DNA of 64,000 bases from Pseudomonas marvdashtae. Its GTDB lineage: Bacteria > Pseudomonadota > Gammaproteobacteria > Pseudomonadales > Pseudomonadaceae. Shown in pieces: positions 52,150 to 60,181 of the stretch. Under the pieces are notes generated by a model. The model was not told the DNA's origin, ran no database searches, and saw nothing but the letters and a program-made list of their open reading frames with translations. Every line of letters begins with the position of its first letter. Positions within the stretch are counted from its first letter, which is position 1. The position numbers were made by a program, and so were the translations under genes. The stretch spans positions 3,998,001-4,062,000 of the forward strand of contig NZ_JABWQX020000001.1 in NCBI RefSeq assembly GCF_014268655.2, given 5' to 3'.

Positions 52150-52522
52150 TACTCCATCGAGACGCCACAGCGACTCGCCAGGGCCTCAACAGGCCCGCCG
52201 CTCTTTAGCTCCACCCCTTGCCGGATTACCACCGGCCCAGATTCAAAGGCAGCGATGAACCGGCCTAAACGGTTCAGAGGGTTGGCAACTGACCCGGGCG
52301 TGCAGCGTAAAGCGCCAAGAACAGTTATCCAGCGGGAGAACAAGCCGAAAGGCCCGCGGCTGGAGGAACAACTTGATTGAGCCGGTGACCGACGCCAGTA
52401 GCGGGTCACGGCGTACGGTTGATTTCTTGATTCGCTTCAGTGAGGCGGTCACGGAAATCGATTGGATTTTCTCGGTGACCTTGGCAACAGGGTCATCCGG
52501 AAAATCAACGGAGGACAAGACA
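52150..52522. other. Leader of the left early operon with repeated hairpin stems
   Basis: About 370 bases from pL to the first ATG with a ribosome-binding site. GTGACC/GGTCAC occurs at 52385-52390, 52404-52409, 52447-52452 and 52475-52480, giving two tandem hairpins with the same stem. A TTG at 52373 with GGAGG upstream opens a frame that joins the next gene, so part may be translated. No N-type antiterminator gene is evident. Confidence 0.5.
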
Positions 52523-52654
52523 ATGCAAATCATGATCAAAAGCCGTTTCGCAGGCACCGTTTACGTTCAAGGCTGGACAGTTGCTACCGGCCAGGCGCAG
52601 GCCTTTGTATGTGAGGAAGGTTACGACGGTCCTTGCTGCATCGTTTTCTTTTGA
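52523..52654 (+). CDS. Small phage protein, unknown
   Basis: 43 residues from ATG 52523 with GGAGGACAAGACA before it: MQIMIKSRFAGTVYVQGWTV and ending CEEGYDGPCCIVFF. A TTG start at 52373, also with GGAGG, would extend it to 93 residues. First gene of the left operon. Function unknown. Confidence 0.55.
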   Translation: MQIMIKSRFAGTVYVQGWTVATGQAQAFVCEEGYDGPCCIVFF

Positions 52655-52765
52655 GTGCGGACATTTTCACAGATGGCCCCCTGCTGTTTCAGGTCGGCCA
52701 TCTGGCTTTACAAATGCCTCTCACACCCCGGGAGGTATTTGAAAGCCAAACAACGGAGCAAGACC

Positions 52766-52945
52766 ATGACACGTGAAGAGCATCAAGAACTTGAAAACAC
52801 CGCACTGGCGGCAATGGTTGGCCTGCTTTCCGGGAACCCAGACGTCTGTCCGGTAGCGCTGGCTAAAGGGTCGTTTGACATTGCGGAAGCCTTTCAAAAA
52901 GAGCGCCAGGCCCGCATAGGCGACATTCCTCCATACGACGTCTAA
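52766..52945 (+). CDS. Small phage protein, unknown
   Basis: 59 residues from ATG 52766, GGAG 7 bases upstream: MTREEHQELENTALAAMVGL, helical, no known domain. Followed by the long untranslated gap 52946-53386. Confidence 0.55.
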   Translation: MTREEHQELENTALAAMVGLLSGNPDVCPVALAKGSFDIAEAFQKERQARIGDIPPYDV

Positions 52946-53386
52946 GGCATCACCTCTGCCCATTCAGTGAGTGGGCAGACGGATGCGGATGAACGCCCAG
53001 GCTGATGGGCAAGTGTAAGACCTGAGGGATCGCGGGAATCGTGGCCGGTAGAGTGAGTAAGCGCCCAGATGGCCGCGGCGAGTCCAAGAATAAGCGGCTG
53101 AAACCTTCGCCCCGGTGAAACTCCGGTGTCACTAAGGCCGCTAATAGTCATGCCGGGATCAGCTCCGGTCATCTGCATCAAGTATGGGTTGGGGGTTCCC
53201 GGCCGGGCGTTCGGTGCCATTAACCGACGGCGTGGGAAGCGTCGATAACTCAATCTCTGACAGCCGGGAAAGACCGGCACCATCCCCCGACCAATCCCGC
53301 ATGCACATGACCCCGCGCCCCACGGCAACCAGCGGAAGGATCGTGTGCAGCCGGAATTTGTTGGATCAACCACTGAGGAAACCAGC
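52946..53386. other. 440-base gap with hairpins inside the left operon
   Basis: No convincing gene. TCTGCCCA (52955-52962) pairs with TGGGCAGA (52972-52979), and GCCCA (52995-52999) with TGGGC (53006-53010), two tandem hairpins sharing a stem core. Two tiny basic ORFs without clear ribosome-binding sites exist: one of 25 residues from GTG near 53040 (VAGRVSKRPDGRGESKNK...) and one of 32 residues at 53150-53248 ending NRRRGKRR. The region may act as RNA. Confidence 0.5.
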
Positions 53387-53674
53387 ATGTGCAATTGCGC
53401 AACCGAAGTTGAGGCAGCCGCAAAAGAAAAAATTCGCGCCAAGCTGCCCGAAGGCTCCCGCGACTTCTCCGTAGAGCTGCAAGGGTTCGCCTTTCTCCTG
53501 GGTGGCACCGTAAGCATGAAGAACAAGCTGAACCTGCACATTGAGTACGAGGTGCCAAAGAAGAAAGGCGACGGGTTCCAGCGCAAGAAGCAGGACATGT
53601 CGATGCTCGGCACCTACTGCATGTTCTGCGGCGAAAAGTACGACAAGGACGAGCCGGCAGTTGCCGCCGCCTAA
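53387..53674 (+). CDS. Phage protein with CxxC motif, unknown
   Basis: 95 residues from ATG 53387 (GAGGAAACC before it): MCNCATEVEAAAKEKIRAKL, then beta-rich stretch and C-terminal CMFCGEKYDKDEP, with an N-terminal CNC that could complete a zinc site. Function unknown. Confidence 0.6.
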   Translation: MCNCATEVEAAAKEKIRAKLPEGSRDFSVELQGFAFLLGGTVSMKNKLNLHIEYEVPKKKGDGFQRKKQDMSMLGTYCMFCGEKYDKDEPAVAAA

Positions 53675-53699
53675 CCGGATCAACCAGATGGAGAGAGTC

Positions 53700-54008
53700 A
53701 TGGAAACGAAGCACACGCCTGGGCCTTGGGTCGTCGACCCTGATTCACCTACTGATATCTCGCCAGCCGATTATCTGAGCCTGGGTATCGCATCTATCAG
53801 TCATGCCGACAAGGCCGGCGGACGATGGGAATTCGGAGAGCAATCTAAGGCCAACGCCAAGCTGATCGCTGCCGCGCCAAAAATGCTGGCGGCGCTGATC
53901 AAGCTGCACGATTCACTCAAGCAGCTCAACGATTGCGGCGATGTAGGCCAGATGGTTGCGGACTACGTAGATATCGCCCAAGCCGCCATCGCCGAAGCCA
54001 CCGCCTAA
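53700..54008 (+). CDS. HTPGPW-type phage protein, unknown function
   Basis: 102 residues, METKHTPGPWVVDPDSPTDI and KANAKLIAAAPKMLAALIKL. This pattern of an HTPGPW start and an ANAxLIAAAPxML helix is widespread in phage early regions, with no known role. GGAG precedes the ATG; an in-frame ATG at 53688 is an alternative. Confidence 0.72.
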   Translation: METKHTPGPWVVDPDSPTDISPADYLSLGIASISHADKAGGRWEFGEQSKANAKLIAAAPKMLAALIKLHDSLKQLNDCGDVGQMVADYVDIAQAAIAEATA

Positions 54009-54029
54009 CCCCAAACACTGGAGGTCGCC

Positions 54030-54242
54030 ATGAGCGATTGGAAACCGATAGAAGAGCTTCCGCCGCAGGCCGGCGACTACCTGGTGCTGCTGGGCGATGG
54101 ACAGATGGCTGTCGGGTATTTCGATGCTTGGAAGACCTGGGGTTGCAGCGGTGTTCATCAAACCTATGACGGCTGTGGAGGCGTTGCCTTCGATGCGGCG
54201 CCTAGCCACTGGATGCCACTCCCACCGATTCCCATCGACTGA
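54030..54242 (+). CDS. DUF551 family phage protein
   Basis: 70 residues: MSDWKPIEELPPQAGDYLVL, then GVAFDAAPSHWMPLPPIPID. The W-x-P start and the THWMPLP ending define DUF551, common in lambdoid early regions. GGAGG lies before the ATG. Function unknown. Confidence 0.82.
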   Translation: MSDWKPIEELPPQAGDYLVLLGDGQMAVGYFDAWKTWGCSGVHQTYDGCGGVAFDAAPSHWMPLPPIPID

Positions 54243-54263
54243 CCCGCCACCCTGGAGGCAACG

Positions 54264-54686
54264 ATGAACTCAGCACTGAAGATTTGTCAGGCCATGCACG
54301 ACGCGCAGTTGCCTCCGATGGTGAGCGAGAGCCCTCGGGAGGTTGCGCGGGTTGAGTGGCTGCACAACGCGACTGAGGACCTGTTGCGCGGTGTGGATGT
54401 GAAGGTCCAGCGCCGGTGGCATCAAGCGCGAGTCGTCACGGTAGCGGACCTGGCCCTGGCCGTTGATGAGCACGTGAACAACCGCCTGGCGGACTGCAAG
54501 GTCCACACCCCGGCACTGGGCTGGCTGCTGCTGTCGGCAGATGGCCGGGCCGACAAGAACGCCGTTGCCGAACTCCTCGGCCCCAGCGACCACCCCTTCG
54601 GCAAGCTCGGCGAAATCGCACAGGCCCTACTTGAGCCCTTGGTCGATGACGCGCTGATCGCCCAGGCAGAGGACGACTCATTGTGA
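54264..54686 (+). CDS. Phage protein, unknown
   Basis: 140 residues, starting MNSALKICQAMHDAQLPPMV after GGAGG. Helical, no recognised motif. Acidic C-terminus (ALIAQAEDDSL). Stop overlaps the next start in GTGA. Confidence 0.6.
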   Translation: MNSALKICQAMHDAQLPPMVSESPREVARVEWLHNATEDLLRGVDVKVQRRWHQARVVTVADLALAVDEHVNNRLADCKVHTPALGWLLLSADGRADKNAVAELLGPSDHPFGKLGEIAQALLEPLVDDALIAQAEDDSL

Positions 54687-54895
54687 CCATGAGCGCGCAT
54701 GTCCTCATCGGCGAGGAGCTGGAGACCCTTGAGGATCCAGAAACACCGGCCTGTTGGTCGGTGATGATCCAGAAAACAATCAACGAAATGATGCTCGACA
54801 ACCGCATCACCATCGAAGAATTCAACCACTACTGCGGGCGCCTCAACAAGATCGTTGACCGGCGCAAGGAGTCGTCATGTCCACCCCAATCGTGA
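54683..54895 (+). CDS. Small acidic phage protein, unknown
   Basis: 70 residues from GTG 54683 (or ATG 54689): MSAHVLIGEELETLEDPETP, then helical NEMMLDNRITIEEFNHYCGR. Its end overlaps the next gene by 19 bases. Function unknown. Confidence 0.58.
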   Translation: MTMSAHVLIGEELETLEDPETPACWSVMIQKTINEMMLDNRITIEEFNHYCGRLNKIVDRRKESSCPPQS

Positions 54896-55086
54896 AATCC
54901 CTGATCGACGAACAAATCGAAGAGCTGCCCGCCGACCGCATGATCCTGGCCTTCACCCACACCAAGTGGTTGGGCGCCCTATCGCTGGCTCATGACGCTG
55001 GCATCCCGAACGTGCATGCCTGGAGTGGCCGGGCCTGCCTGTGTGGTGAATGGACTGTCGCTTATGCCGTGAAGGTGACTCCATGA
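54877..55086 (+). CDS. Small phage protein, unknown
   Basis: 69 residues with AAGGAG upstream: MSTPIVKSLIDEQIEELPAD, FTHTKWLGALSLAHDAGIPN, CLCGEW. No known domain. Stop overlaps the next start in ATGA. Confidence 0.58.
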   Translation: MSTPIVKSLIDEQIEELPADRMILAFTHTKWLGALSLAHDAGIPNVHAWSGRACLCGEWTVAYAVKVTP

Positions 55087-55202
55087 AAGCCATAACCTGG
55101 ATCCTCGCCGCCTCAATCCTCTCGGCCATGCTTGCCTACACCGTTGTCCAGGATCGCCCAGCAGCCTGCCAGGCGCCTCAACTGTCTCAGGTGCTGAGGT
55201 GA
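55083..55202 (+). CDS. Tiny exported or membrane peptide
   Basis: 39 residues, MKAITWILAASILSAMLAYT followed by VVQDRPAACQAPQ. An N-terminal hydrophobic segment of about 17 residues suggests membrane insertion. Starts in ATGA overlap with the previous gene and ends in GTGA overlap with the next. Confidence 0.5.
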   Translation: MKAITWILAASILSAMLAYTVVQDRPAACQAPQLSQVLR

Positions 55203-55318
55203 CTGCCCGTCAGCATCAACGTCGCCGCCTCATCTGGCGCGGCGCCACACAAGCCCTACTCGGCTGGTCTGGCTGGCTGTTTCTGATAGCCCTGGCCGAT
55301 CTGATCGCGCCGAGATAA
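55199..55318 (+). CDS. Tiny basic membrane peptide
   Basis: 39 residues from GTG 55199: a basic start (MTARQHQRRRLIWRGATQ) then a hydrophobic segment LLGWSGWLFLIALADLI. Translationally coupled to the previous peptide. Function unknown. Confidence 0.48.
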   Translation: MTARQHQRRRLIWRGATQALLGWSGWLFLIALADLIAPR

Positions 55319-55363
55319 CCCCTACACCTTCAAGCGCTGCGCACGTCGCGGCAAGGAATCCCC

Positions 55364-56467
55364 GTGTCCGCACAACAGCAAGTCATCACCATCGACGATA
55401 TCAGCGAAGAGAACGCTCCAGCCATCTATGTCGCCGGCGGCCTGTTGCCCTTCTTCGAAAAAGTACGGGCCGAGGTCAGCAGCGAAGTGCCCGACCTCAA
55501 GACTGCCAAGGGCCGGGCCCGCATCGCCAGCCTGGCAGCCACGGTGAGCAAGTCGAAGACGGCCGTTGAAAAACCGGGCCGCGATTACCTCAAGCGCCTG
55601 AAGGAAATGCCGAAGGTTGTCGAGGCTGAGCTTCGGGAATTCGTCAACAAGATGGACGCTCTTCGCGATGCCACCCGCCAGCCGCTCACAGAGTGGGAAG
55701 AGATCGAGCAGGCCCGCAAGGATCGACACGTCGATAACATCCAGGCGATCAAGGATCTGGAGGTGTTTGGCGCAACGCCGACCGCCGCCGCCGTGTCACA
55801 AACCATTGCCCAGTTGGAAGCGATTGAGCTGGGCGACTCTTGGGAAGAATTCCTGCCAGAAGCCGCGCAAGCGAAAGACCGTACCCTCTCGCTGTTGCGT
55901 GCAATACACGCTGAGCGCACCCAATACGAAGCCGACCAGGCCGAGCTGGCGCAGCGCCGCGCCGAAGACGAAGCACGCGAGAAGAAAGAGCGCGAAGACC
56001 GTATCGCCCGCGAGGCCGCCGAACGCGCCACCCGCGAAGCAGAGGAAAAGGCTCAACGTGAGCGTGATGCCGCTGCCCAGCGCGCGAAAGACGAGCAGGC
56101 AGCCGCTGAGAAGCGGGAGAACGACCTGAAGCTGGCCGCCGCCGAATCCGAGCGCAGAGCAGAGCAGGCCAAGCGGGAGAAGATCGAATCCGATCAAAAG
56201 GCCGAGCGGGACCGTCTAAAAGCGATCGAGGACCAGAAGCAAGCAGTCGAGAACGCCCGTCTCGACGAGGTCGCCCGCCAGAAAGCAGCTGCAGACGAGA
56301 TCATTCGCCAGCAGGAAGCCCGCGAAGCAGACCTGGAACACAAGAAATCAATCAACCGCGCCGCCCTGGAAGCATTCGTCGCCGGCGGCATGACCGAGGA
56401 ATGCGCCAAGCAGGCAATCACCCTGATCGCCCAGCGCAAGATCCCCTCAATCTCTATCTCATACTGA
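55364..56467 (+). CDS. Long coiled-coil protein upstream of the Erf annealase
   Basis: Protein of 367 residues from GTG 55364 with AAGGA upstream. An N-terminal helical domain (about 1-130) is followed by a very long Glu/Arg/Ala coiled coil (about 185-320, repeats such as REAAERATREAEEKAQRERD) and a small C-terminal domain (AALEAFVAGGMTEECAKQAI) that looks like a helical bundle. It is sometimes labelled TolA-like for composition only. Placement next to erf and exonuclease suggests a recombination or anti-nuclease role; unproven. Confidence 0.65.
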   Translation: MSAQQQVITIDDISEENAPAIYVAGGLLPFFEKVRAEVSSEVPDLKTAKGRARIASLAATVSKSKTAVEKPGRDYLKRLKEMPKVVEAELREFVNKMDALRDATRQPLTEWEEIEQARKDRHVDNIQAIKDLEVFGATPTAAAVSQTIAQLEAIELGDSWEEFLPEAAQAKDRTLSLLRAIHAERTQYEADQAELAQRRAEDEAREKKEREDRIAREAAERATREAEEKAQRERDAAAQRAKDEQAAAEKRENDLKLAAAESERRAEQAKREKIESDQKAERDRLKAIEDQKQAVENARLDEVARQKAAADEIIRQQEAREADLEHKKSINRAALEAFVAGGMTEECAKQAITLIAQRKIPSISISY

Positions 56468-56474
56468 GGTTTCC

Positions 56475-57221
56475 ATGAGCACTGACATCATCATGCCGGA
56501 AGAACGGCACCAGTCCATTGCACTCCACCAGCAGGGCCAAGAGATCAGCATGTTGTCCACAATCAGCAGGCTCGCCCTCGACCCCCGCTGCGATATGGAC
56601 AAGCTGGAGCGACTGATCTCGCTTCAGGATCGAATGGAAGCGAAGAGCGCGCTGGAGGCATTCAACGCCGCTTTTGCGGAGATGCAGTGCGAAATGCCTT
56701 CTGTAGAGAAGCGCACCGAGAACACGCACACGAAGAAAATGTACGCCGACCTCGACGACATCAACTACGCGGTGCGTCCGGTCATGGCTAAGTTCGGCTT
56801 TGGCGTGTCCTTCAAGATCGTGAACCAGGCCAATGGCGTGAGCATTACCGGCATCCTGATGCACAAGGCCGGGCACCGCGAAGAAACGACCATGATTTTG
56901 CCTCTCGATGCCGGCGCGGGGCGCAGCGCTGTTCAGTCGGTTGGCTCGACCACCACCTACGGCAAGCGCTACGTAATGTGCGCCCTGCTGAACATCACCA
57001 GCGGTGACGACGTCGACAACGATGGCTACAAGGAGCCGACCGATCCGCTTGTCACCCCAGTGCAAGCTCGTCAGGTTCAAGCTCTTCTGGACAAGTGCAG
57101 TGAAACAGCTAAAGGCAAGTTCGCCGATCTGTACGGCGAGCCGGCAAACGTCACAAAAGCAAACTTTGACAGCGTGCTTGCCGCACTTACCAAGTCGGCA
57201 AACAACAATCAGCAGGTGTAA
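56475..57221 (+). CDS. erf: Erf family single-strand annealing protein
   Basis: Protein of 248 residues. The Erf core (about 45-180) includes LEAFNAAFAEMQCEMPSVEK, KKMYADLDDINYAVRPVMAK, RSAVQSVGSTTTYGKRYVMC and ALLNITSGDDVDNDG. P22 Erf anneals single strands for recombination and circularisation. Seven bases after the coiled-coil gene and 2 bases before the exonuclease. Confidence 0.92.
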   Translation: MSTDIIMPEERHQSIALHQQGQEISMLSTISRLALDPRCDMDKLERLISLQDRMEAKSALEAFNAAFAEMQCEMPSVEKRTENTHTKKMYADLDDINYAVRPVMAKFGFGVSFKIVNQANGVSITGILMHKAGHREETTMILPLDAGAGRSAVQSVGSTTTYGKRYVMCALLNITSGDDVDNDGYKEPTDPLVTPVQARQVQALLDKCSETAKGKFADLYGEPANVTKANFDSVLAALTKSANNNQQV

Positions 57222-57223
57222 TC

Positions 57224-57841
57224 ATGCAAATCATCACTGAAGTTGAGCAGGGTTCGCCGGAATGGCTAGCCCTGCGCCTCGGGATCGTCACTTGTTCTGA
57301 GTTGGATTGCCTGCTGGTCAACGGCAAGGGCGAGGCTGGGTTCGGCGCTGGCGCGTTCACCTACATGAACACGCTGATCGGTGAGCGCATCACTGGCGAG
57401 GCGGCCGATCCCTTCCAAGGCAACCGCCACACCGAGCGCGGCCACGAACTGGAGGGTGTTGCGCGCAAACTCTACGAGCAACGTAAAGAAGTAAAAACCA
57501 CTCAGGTGGCAATAGTCCTCAATCACGGCGCCGGTTACTCGCCTGACTCGTTCGTCGATGCCAACGGCCTGACGGAGATCAAAACCAAGTTGCCTAAGTT
57601 TCAGGTGGAAGTGATTTTGTCCGGCGAAATACCGAAGGAACACGTCGCCCAATGCCAGGGCGGCCTGTGGGTTTCGGAGCGCGAGTGGATCGACTTCGTC
57701 TGCTACTGGCCGGGAATGCCACTGTTCATCAAGCGCGCCTACCGCGACGAAGCAATGATTCGAAAGCTCTCGGAGCGGGTGAAGACCTTCTACGAAATCC
57801 TCGATGACCGCATGAACCAAGTACTGGGGATCGCAGCATGA
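57224..57841 (+). CDS. YqaJ-type exonuclease (lambda Exo family)
   Basis: Protein of 205 residues. QGSPEWLALRLGIVTCSELD is the typical N-terminal block; the metal-site set is YSPDSFVDANGLTEIKTKLP (near 105-125), with Asp and the E-x-K. It degrades 5' ends to give single strands for the Erf annealase upstream, together a two-component recombinase. Confidence 0.9.
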   Translation: MQIITEVEQGSPEWLALRLGIVTCSELDCLLVNGKGEAGFGAGAFTYMNTLIGERITGEAADPFQGNRHTERGHELEGVARKLYEQRKEVKTTQVAIVLNHGAGYSPDSFVDANGLTEIKTKLPKFQVEVILSGEIPKEHVAQCQGGLWVSEREWIDFVCYWPGMPLFIKRAYRDEAMIRKLSERVKTFYEILDDRMNQVLGIAA

Positions 57842-58473
57842 TCAGCACCGAGCTCAGCATGATCCATATGCTCAACCCGCACCGGCACAAACTGGCACTG
57901 CTCCAAGAGGCATTCTTGAGCAAGGGCGGGACCATTGAGGTGCTGGAGGGGCCAGCATTCAAGCCTCCACCACCAAGGCATGAACCGCCGCCGACTGTGA
58001 AGAAGGCCAAGCCTAAGAAGGTCGAGCCGCCCCGGCAGAAGTGGATAGACAAGATGGCCCAGCGGGATATCGAGCGAGAGGAGCGCGCACTCAAGCGCGA
58101 ACAGGACCGAGCCGACAAACTGGAATACGTCCGCCACCTCGCCCAGACCATGACCTATGCCCAGGCCGTATTGCGCACCGGGTTCCCGCTTCGAGAGCTC
58201 ACCAGGCTCGCCGCGAAGGGAGGGTTCAAATTCCAGCCAGCGAAGGCCCAGGCCAATAAGGGTGGGAAAATCTTCGATGAAGAGCGAGACGCCCGAAACG
58301 CGGAAATGATCCGAGACTTCAAGGCTCGTGGATTCACGCGGAACCAGGCCAGGGAAAGCATCCAGTCCACGTACAAGAACTTCGACCGTCTGCTGGAAAA
58401 GTTCGGTATCGACTATCCGAAAAGCGGGAAAGGGCCTGAACCGGCCTGCTTCGACAAGAAAAAGCTGGGGTGA
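57838..58473 (+). CDS. Phage protein with basic coiled-coil region, unknown
   Basis: Protein of 211 residues. A Pro/Lys-rich linker (about 40-72, KPPPPRHEPPPTVKKAKPKK) leads to a charged helix and a repeated helix-turn-helix-like pattern: AQAVLRTGFPLRELTRLAAK and DFKARGFTRNQARESIQ. It may bind DNA. ATGA overlap with the exonuclease gene. Confidence 0.6.
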   Translation: MISTELSMIHMLNPHRHKLALLQEAFLSKGGTIEVLEGPAFKPPPPRHEPPPTVKKAKPKKVEPPRQKWIDKMAQRDIEREERALKREQDRADKLEYVRHLAQTMTYAQAVLRTGFPLRELTRLAAKGGFKFQPAKAQANKGGKIFDEERDARNAEMIRDFKARGFTRNQARESIQSTYKNFDRLLEKFGIDYPKSGKGPEPACFDKKKLG

Positions 58474-58476
58474 ACC

Positions 58477-58839
58477 ATGGCCGAAACACAGGAGCCGACG
58501 GCGGAAGCGCTCAAGCAGCGCCGCAAGCGCGAGAAGGCAGCAGAGACAGCTGCAAAGCTGGGCATCGAGAAGTTCACGGTTGAGGTCGCTGGCATCTTCA
58601 AGAAGGACCTTCAGCGGGTCATGAAGGCCCACGGTATCAACAACCAGCAGGACGTACACCAGCGACTGCTGATGAACCTGATCGCGGCGGACTTCGAGGC
58701 TCAGGTCAAGATGCTGAAGATCAAAACGACACCTTTCGTTGTTACTGAAAAGGTGTCGCGACTCATTGAGGCTGCCGGGCTGAAGTCGCTCGCCGACGAT
58801 CCGCCGGAGCCTGACGACGAAATCGACATTCCGAAATAA
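58477..58839 (+). CDS. Phage protein, unknown
   Basis: 120 residues: charged N-terminal helix (LKQRRKREKAAETAAKLGIE), then HGINNQQDVHQRLLMNLIAA and an acidic end (PPEPDDEIDIP). Three bases after the previous stop. Function unknown. Confidence 0.58.
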   Translation: MAETQEPTAEALKQRRKREKAAETAAKLGIEKFTVEVAGIFKKDLQRVMKAHGINNQQDVHQRLLMNLIAADFEAQVKMLKIKTTPFVVTEKVSRLIEAAGLKSLADDPPEPDDEIDIPK

Positions 58840-58897
58840 CCCCTACCCCACGCTGCGCATCCGGTCACGGAGGGCGGCGCCTGACTGGAAATCAACT

Positions 58898-60112
58898 ATG
58901 ACTCCCTCCCACCAGATACTGGTCGGCGACTGCCTGGAGCTGTTGCGGCAGATGCCAGACAACAGCGTCGACAGCATCGTGACTGACCCGCCATATGGCC
59001 TGTCTTTCATGGGCAAGAAGTGGGACTACGACGTCCCGGCGGTTTGGGTATGGGTTGAGTGCCTGCGCGTGCTCAAGCCTGGCGGGCACCTGCTGGCGTT
59101 CGCCGGAACCCGCACCCAGCATCGCATGGCATGCCGCATTGAGGACGCCGGGTTCGAGATCCGCGACATGATCGGCTGGGTCTACGGGTCGGGGTTCCCC
59201 AAGTCGCACAACCTTGCCGGCGAGCATGCAGGATGGGGAACGGCTCTCAAGCCTGCGTTGGAGCCAATCACAGTGGCCCGCAAGCCATTTGCGGGCACCG
59301 TCGCGGCCAACGTTGCCGCGCATGGCACTGGAGCGCTGAACATTGACGCCTGTCGGATCCACAGCGCCGACGCGCAGGCCAGCGAGTACACCCAAAAGCG
59401 GATGGCTCCCGGCCATGTGGTCAACGCAACCGGCGCCTGGAAACAGGACGCGCAGTTTACCGGCATGCTGAAGGCTGGCCGCTGGCCCGCAAACATTATT
59501 CACGACGGAAGCGCCGAGGTCGTCGAGGCATTCCCTGACGCACCGGGCCAGCTCGCGGCCGCCAGCACCAGCAACACCCAGCGCGCCGGCCAAAATGTTT
59601 ACGGCAACATGAAGCGCGGCCGCGGTACCGAGGCCAGTGCCAACCGCGAAAACGCGGGCGTCGTCGGCTTTCAAATGAAGCCCGGCGCCCGGCGGCTGGA
59701 TTCTGGCAGCGCTGCGCGATTCTTCTACTGTGCCAAGACCAGTCGCAAGGACCGCAACGAAGGCCTGCTCTGCTCGAGTACTCCCGCCGTAACCACGGAC
59801 GCAACGATGCGTGATTGCGAAACCGCCGAATGGAGTACTCGCAACGGTAACAGCCACCCGACGGTGAAGCCTACCGACTTGATGGCGTACCTACTGCGCC
59901 TGGTCACACCGCCAGGCGGCGTGGCGCTTGACCCGTTCATGGGCTCAGGGAGCACAGGCAAGGCGGCGATGCGCGAAGGTTTCCAGTTCATCGGCTGCGA
60001 GATTGACGAGCAGTACGCGGCGATCGCCAGGGCACGCATCGAACACGAAGTCACCCGCCAGCAAGAGCAGCAAGCCGAATCCGATCAACTGGATCTGTTC
60101 GGCACCGCCTAA
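58898..60112 (+). CDS. DNA N4/N6 (adenine or cytosine amino) methyltransferase
   Basis: Protein of 404 residues. Catalytic motif IV DPPYG near 30-34 comes first and the SAM motif I DPFMGSGSTG near 348-357 last, the beta-class order. A large central insert (about 85-320) is presumably the target recognition domain. No restriction gene is adjacent, so it is an orphan enzyme that could protect phage DNA from host restriction or affect gene regulation. Target sequence unknown. Confidence 0.88.
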   Translation: MTPSHQILVGDCLELLRQMPDNSVDSIVTDPPYGLSFMGKKWDYDVPAVWVWVECLRVLKPGGHLLAFAGTRTQHRMACRIEDAGFEIRDMIGWVYGSGFPKSHNLAGEHAGWGTALKPALEPITVARKPFAGTVAANVAAHGTGALNIDACRIHSADAQASEYTQKRMAPGHVVNATGAWKQDAQFTGMLKAGRWPANIIHDGSAEVVEAFPDAPGQLAAASTSNTQRAGQNVYGNMKRGRGTEASANRENAGVVGFQMKPGARRLDSGSAARFFYCAKTSRKDRNEGLLCSSTPAVTTDATMRDCETAEWSTRNGNSHPTVKPTDLMAYLLRLVTPPGGVALDPFMGSGSTGKAAMREGFQFIGCEIDEQYAAIARARIEHEVTRQQEQQAESDQLDLFGTA

Positions 60113-60181
60113 TCCGGCCTCATGCCGGGCCATCAACCAATAGCCCACAAACTCGAATCACGCCAACCGGCGAGGATCCTC

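Noticed and set aside
52149..52409. Minus-strand ORF of 86 codons between pL and the first left-operon gene
   Set aside because: Part of it has a protein-like composition, but no ribosome-binding site is seen, it would run against pL transcription, and its sequence overlaps the hairpin and promoter region. I keep it only as a remote possibility.
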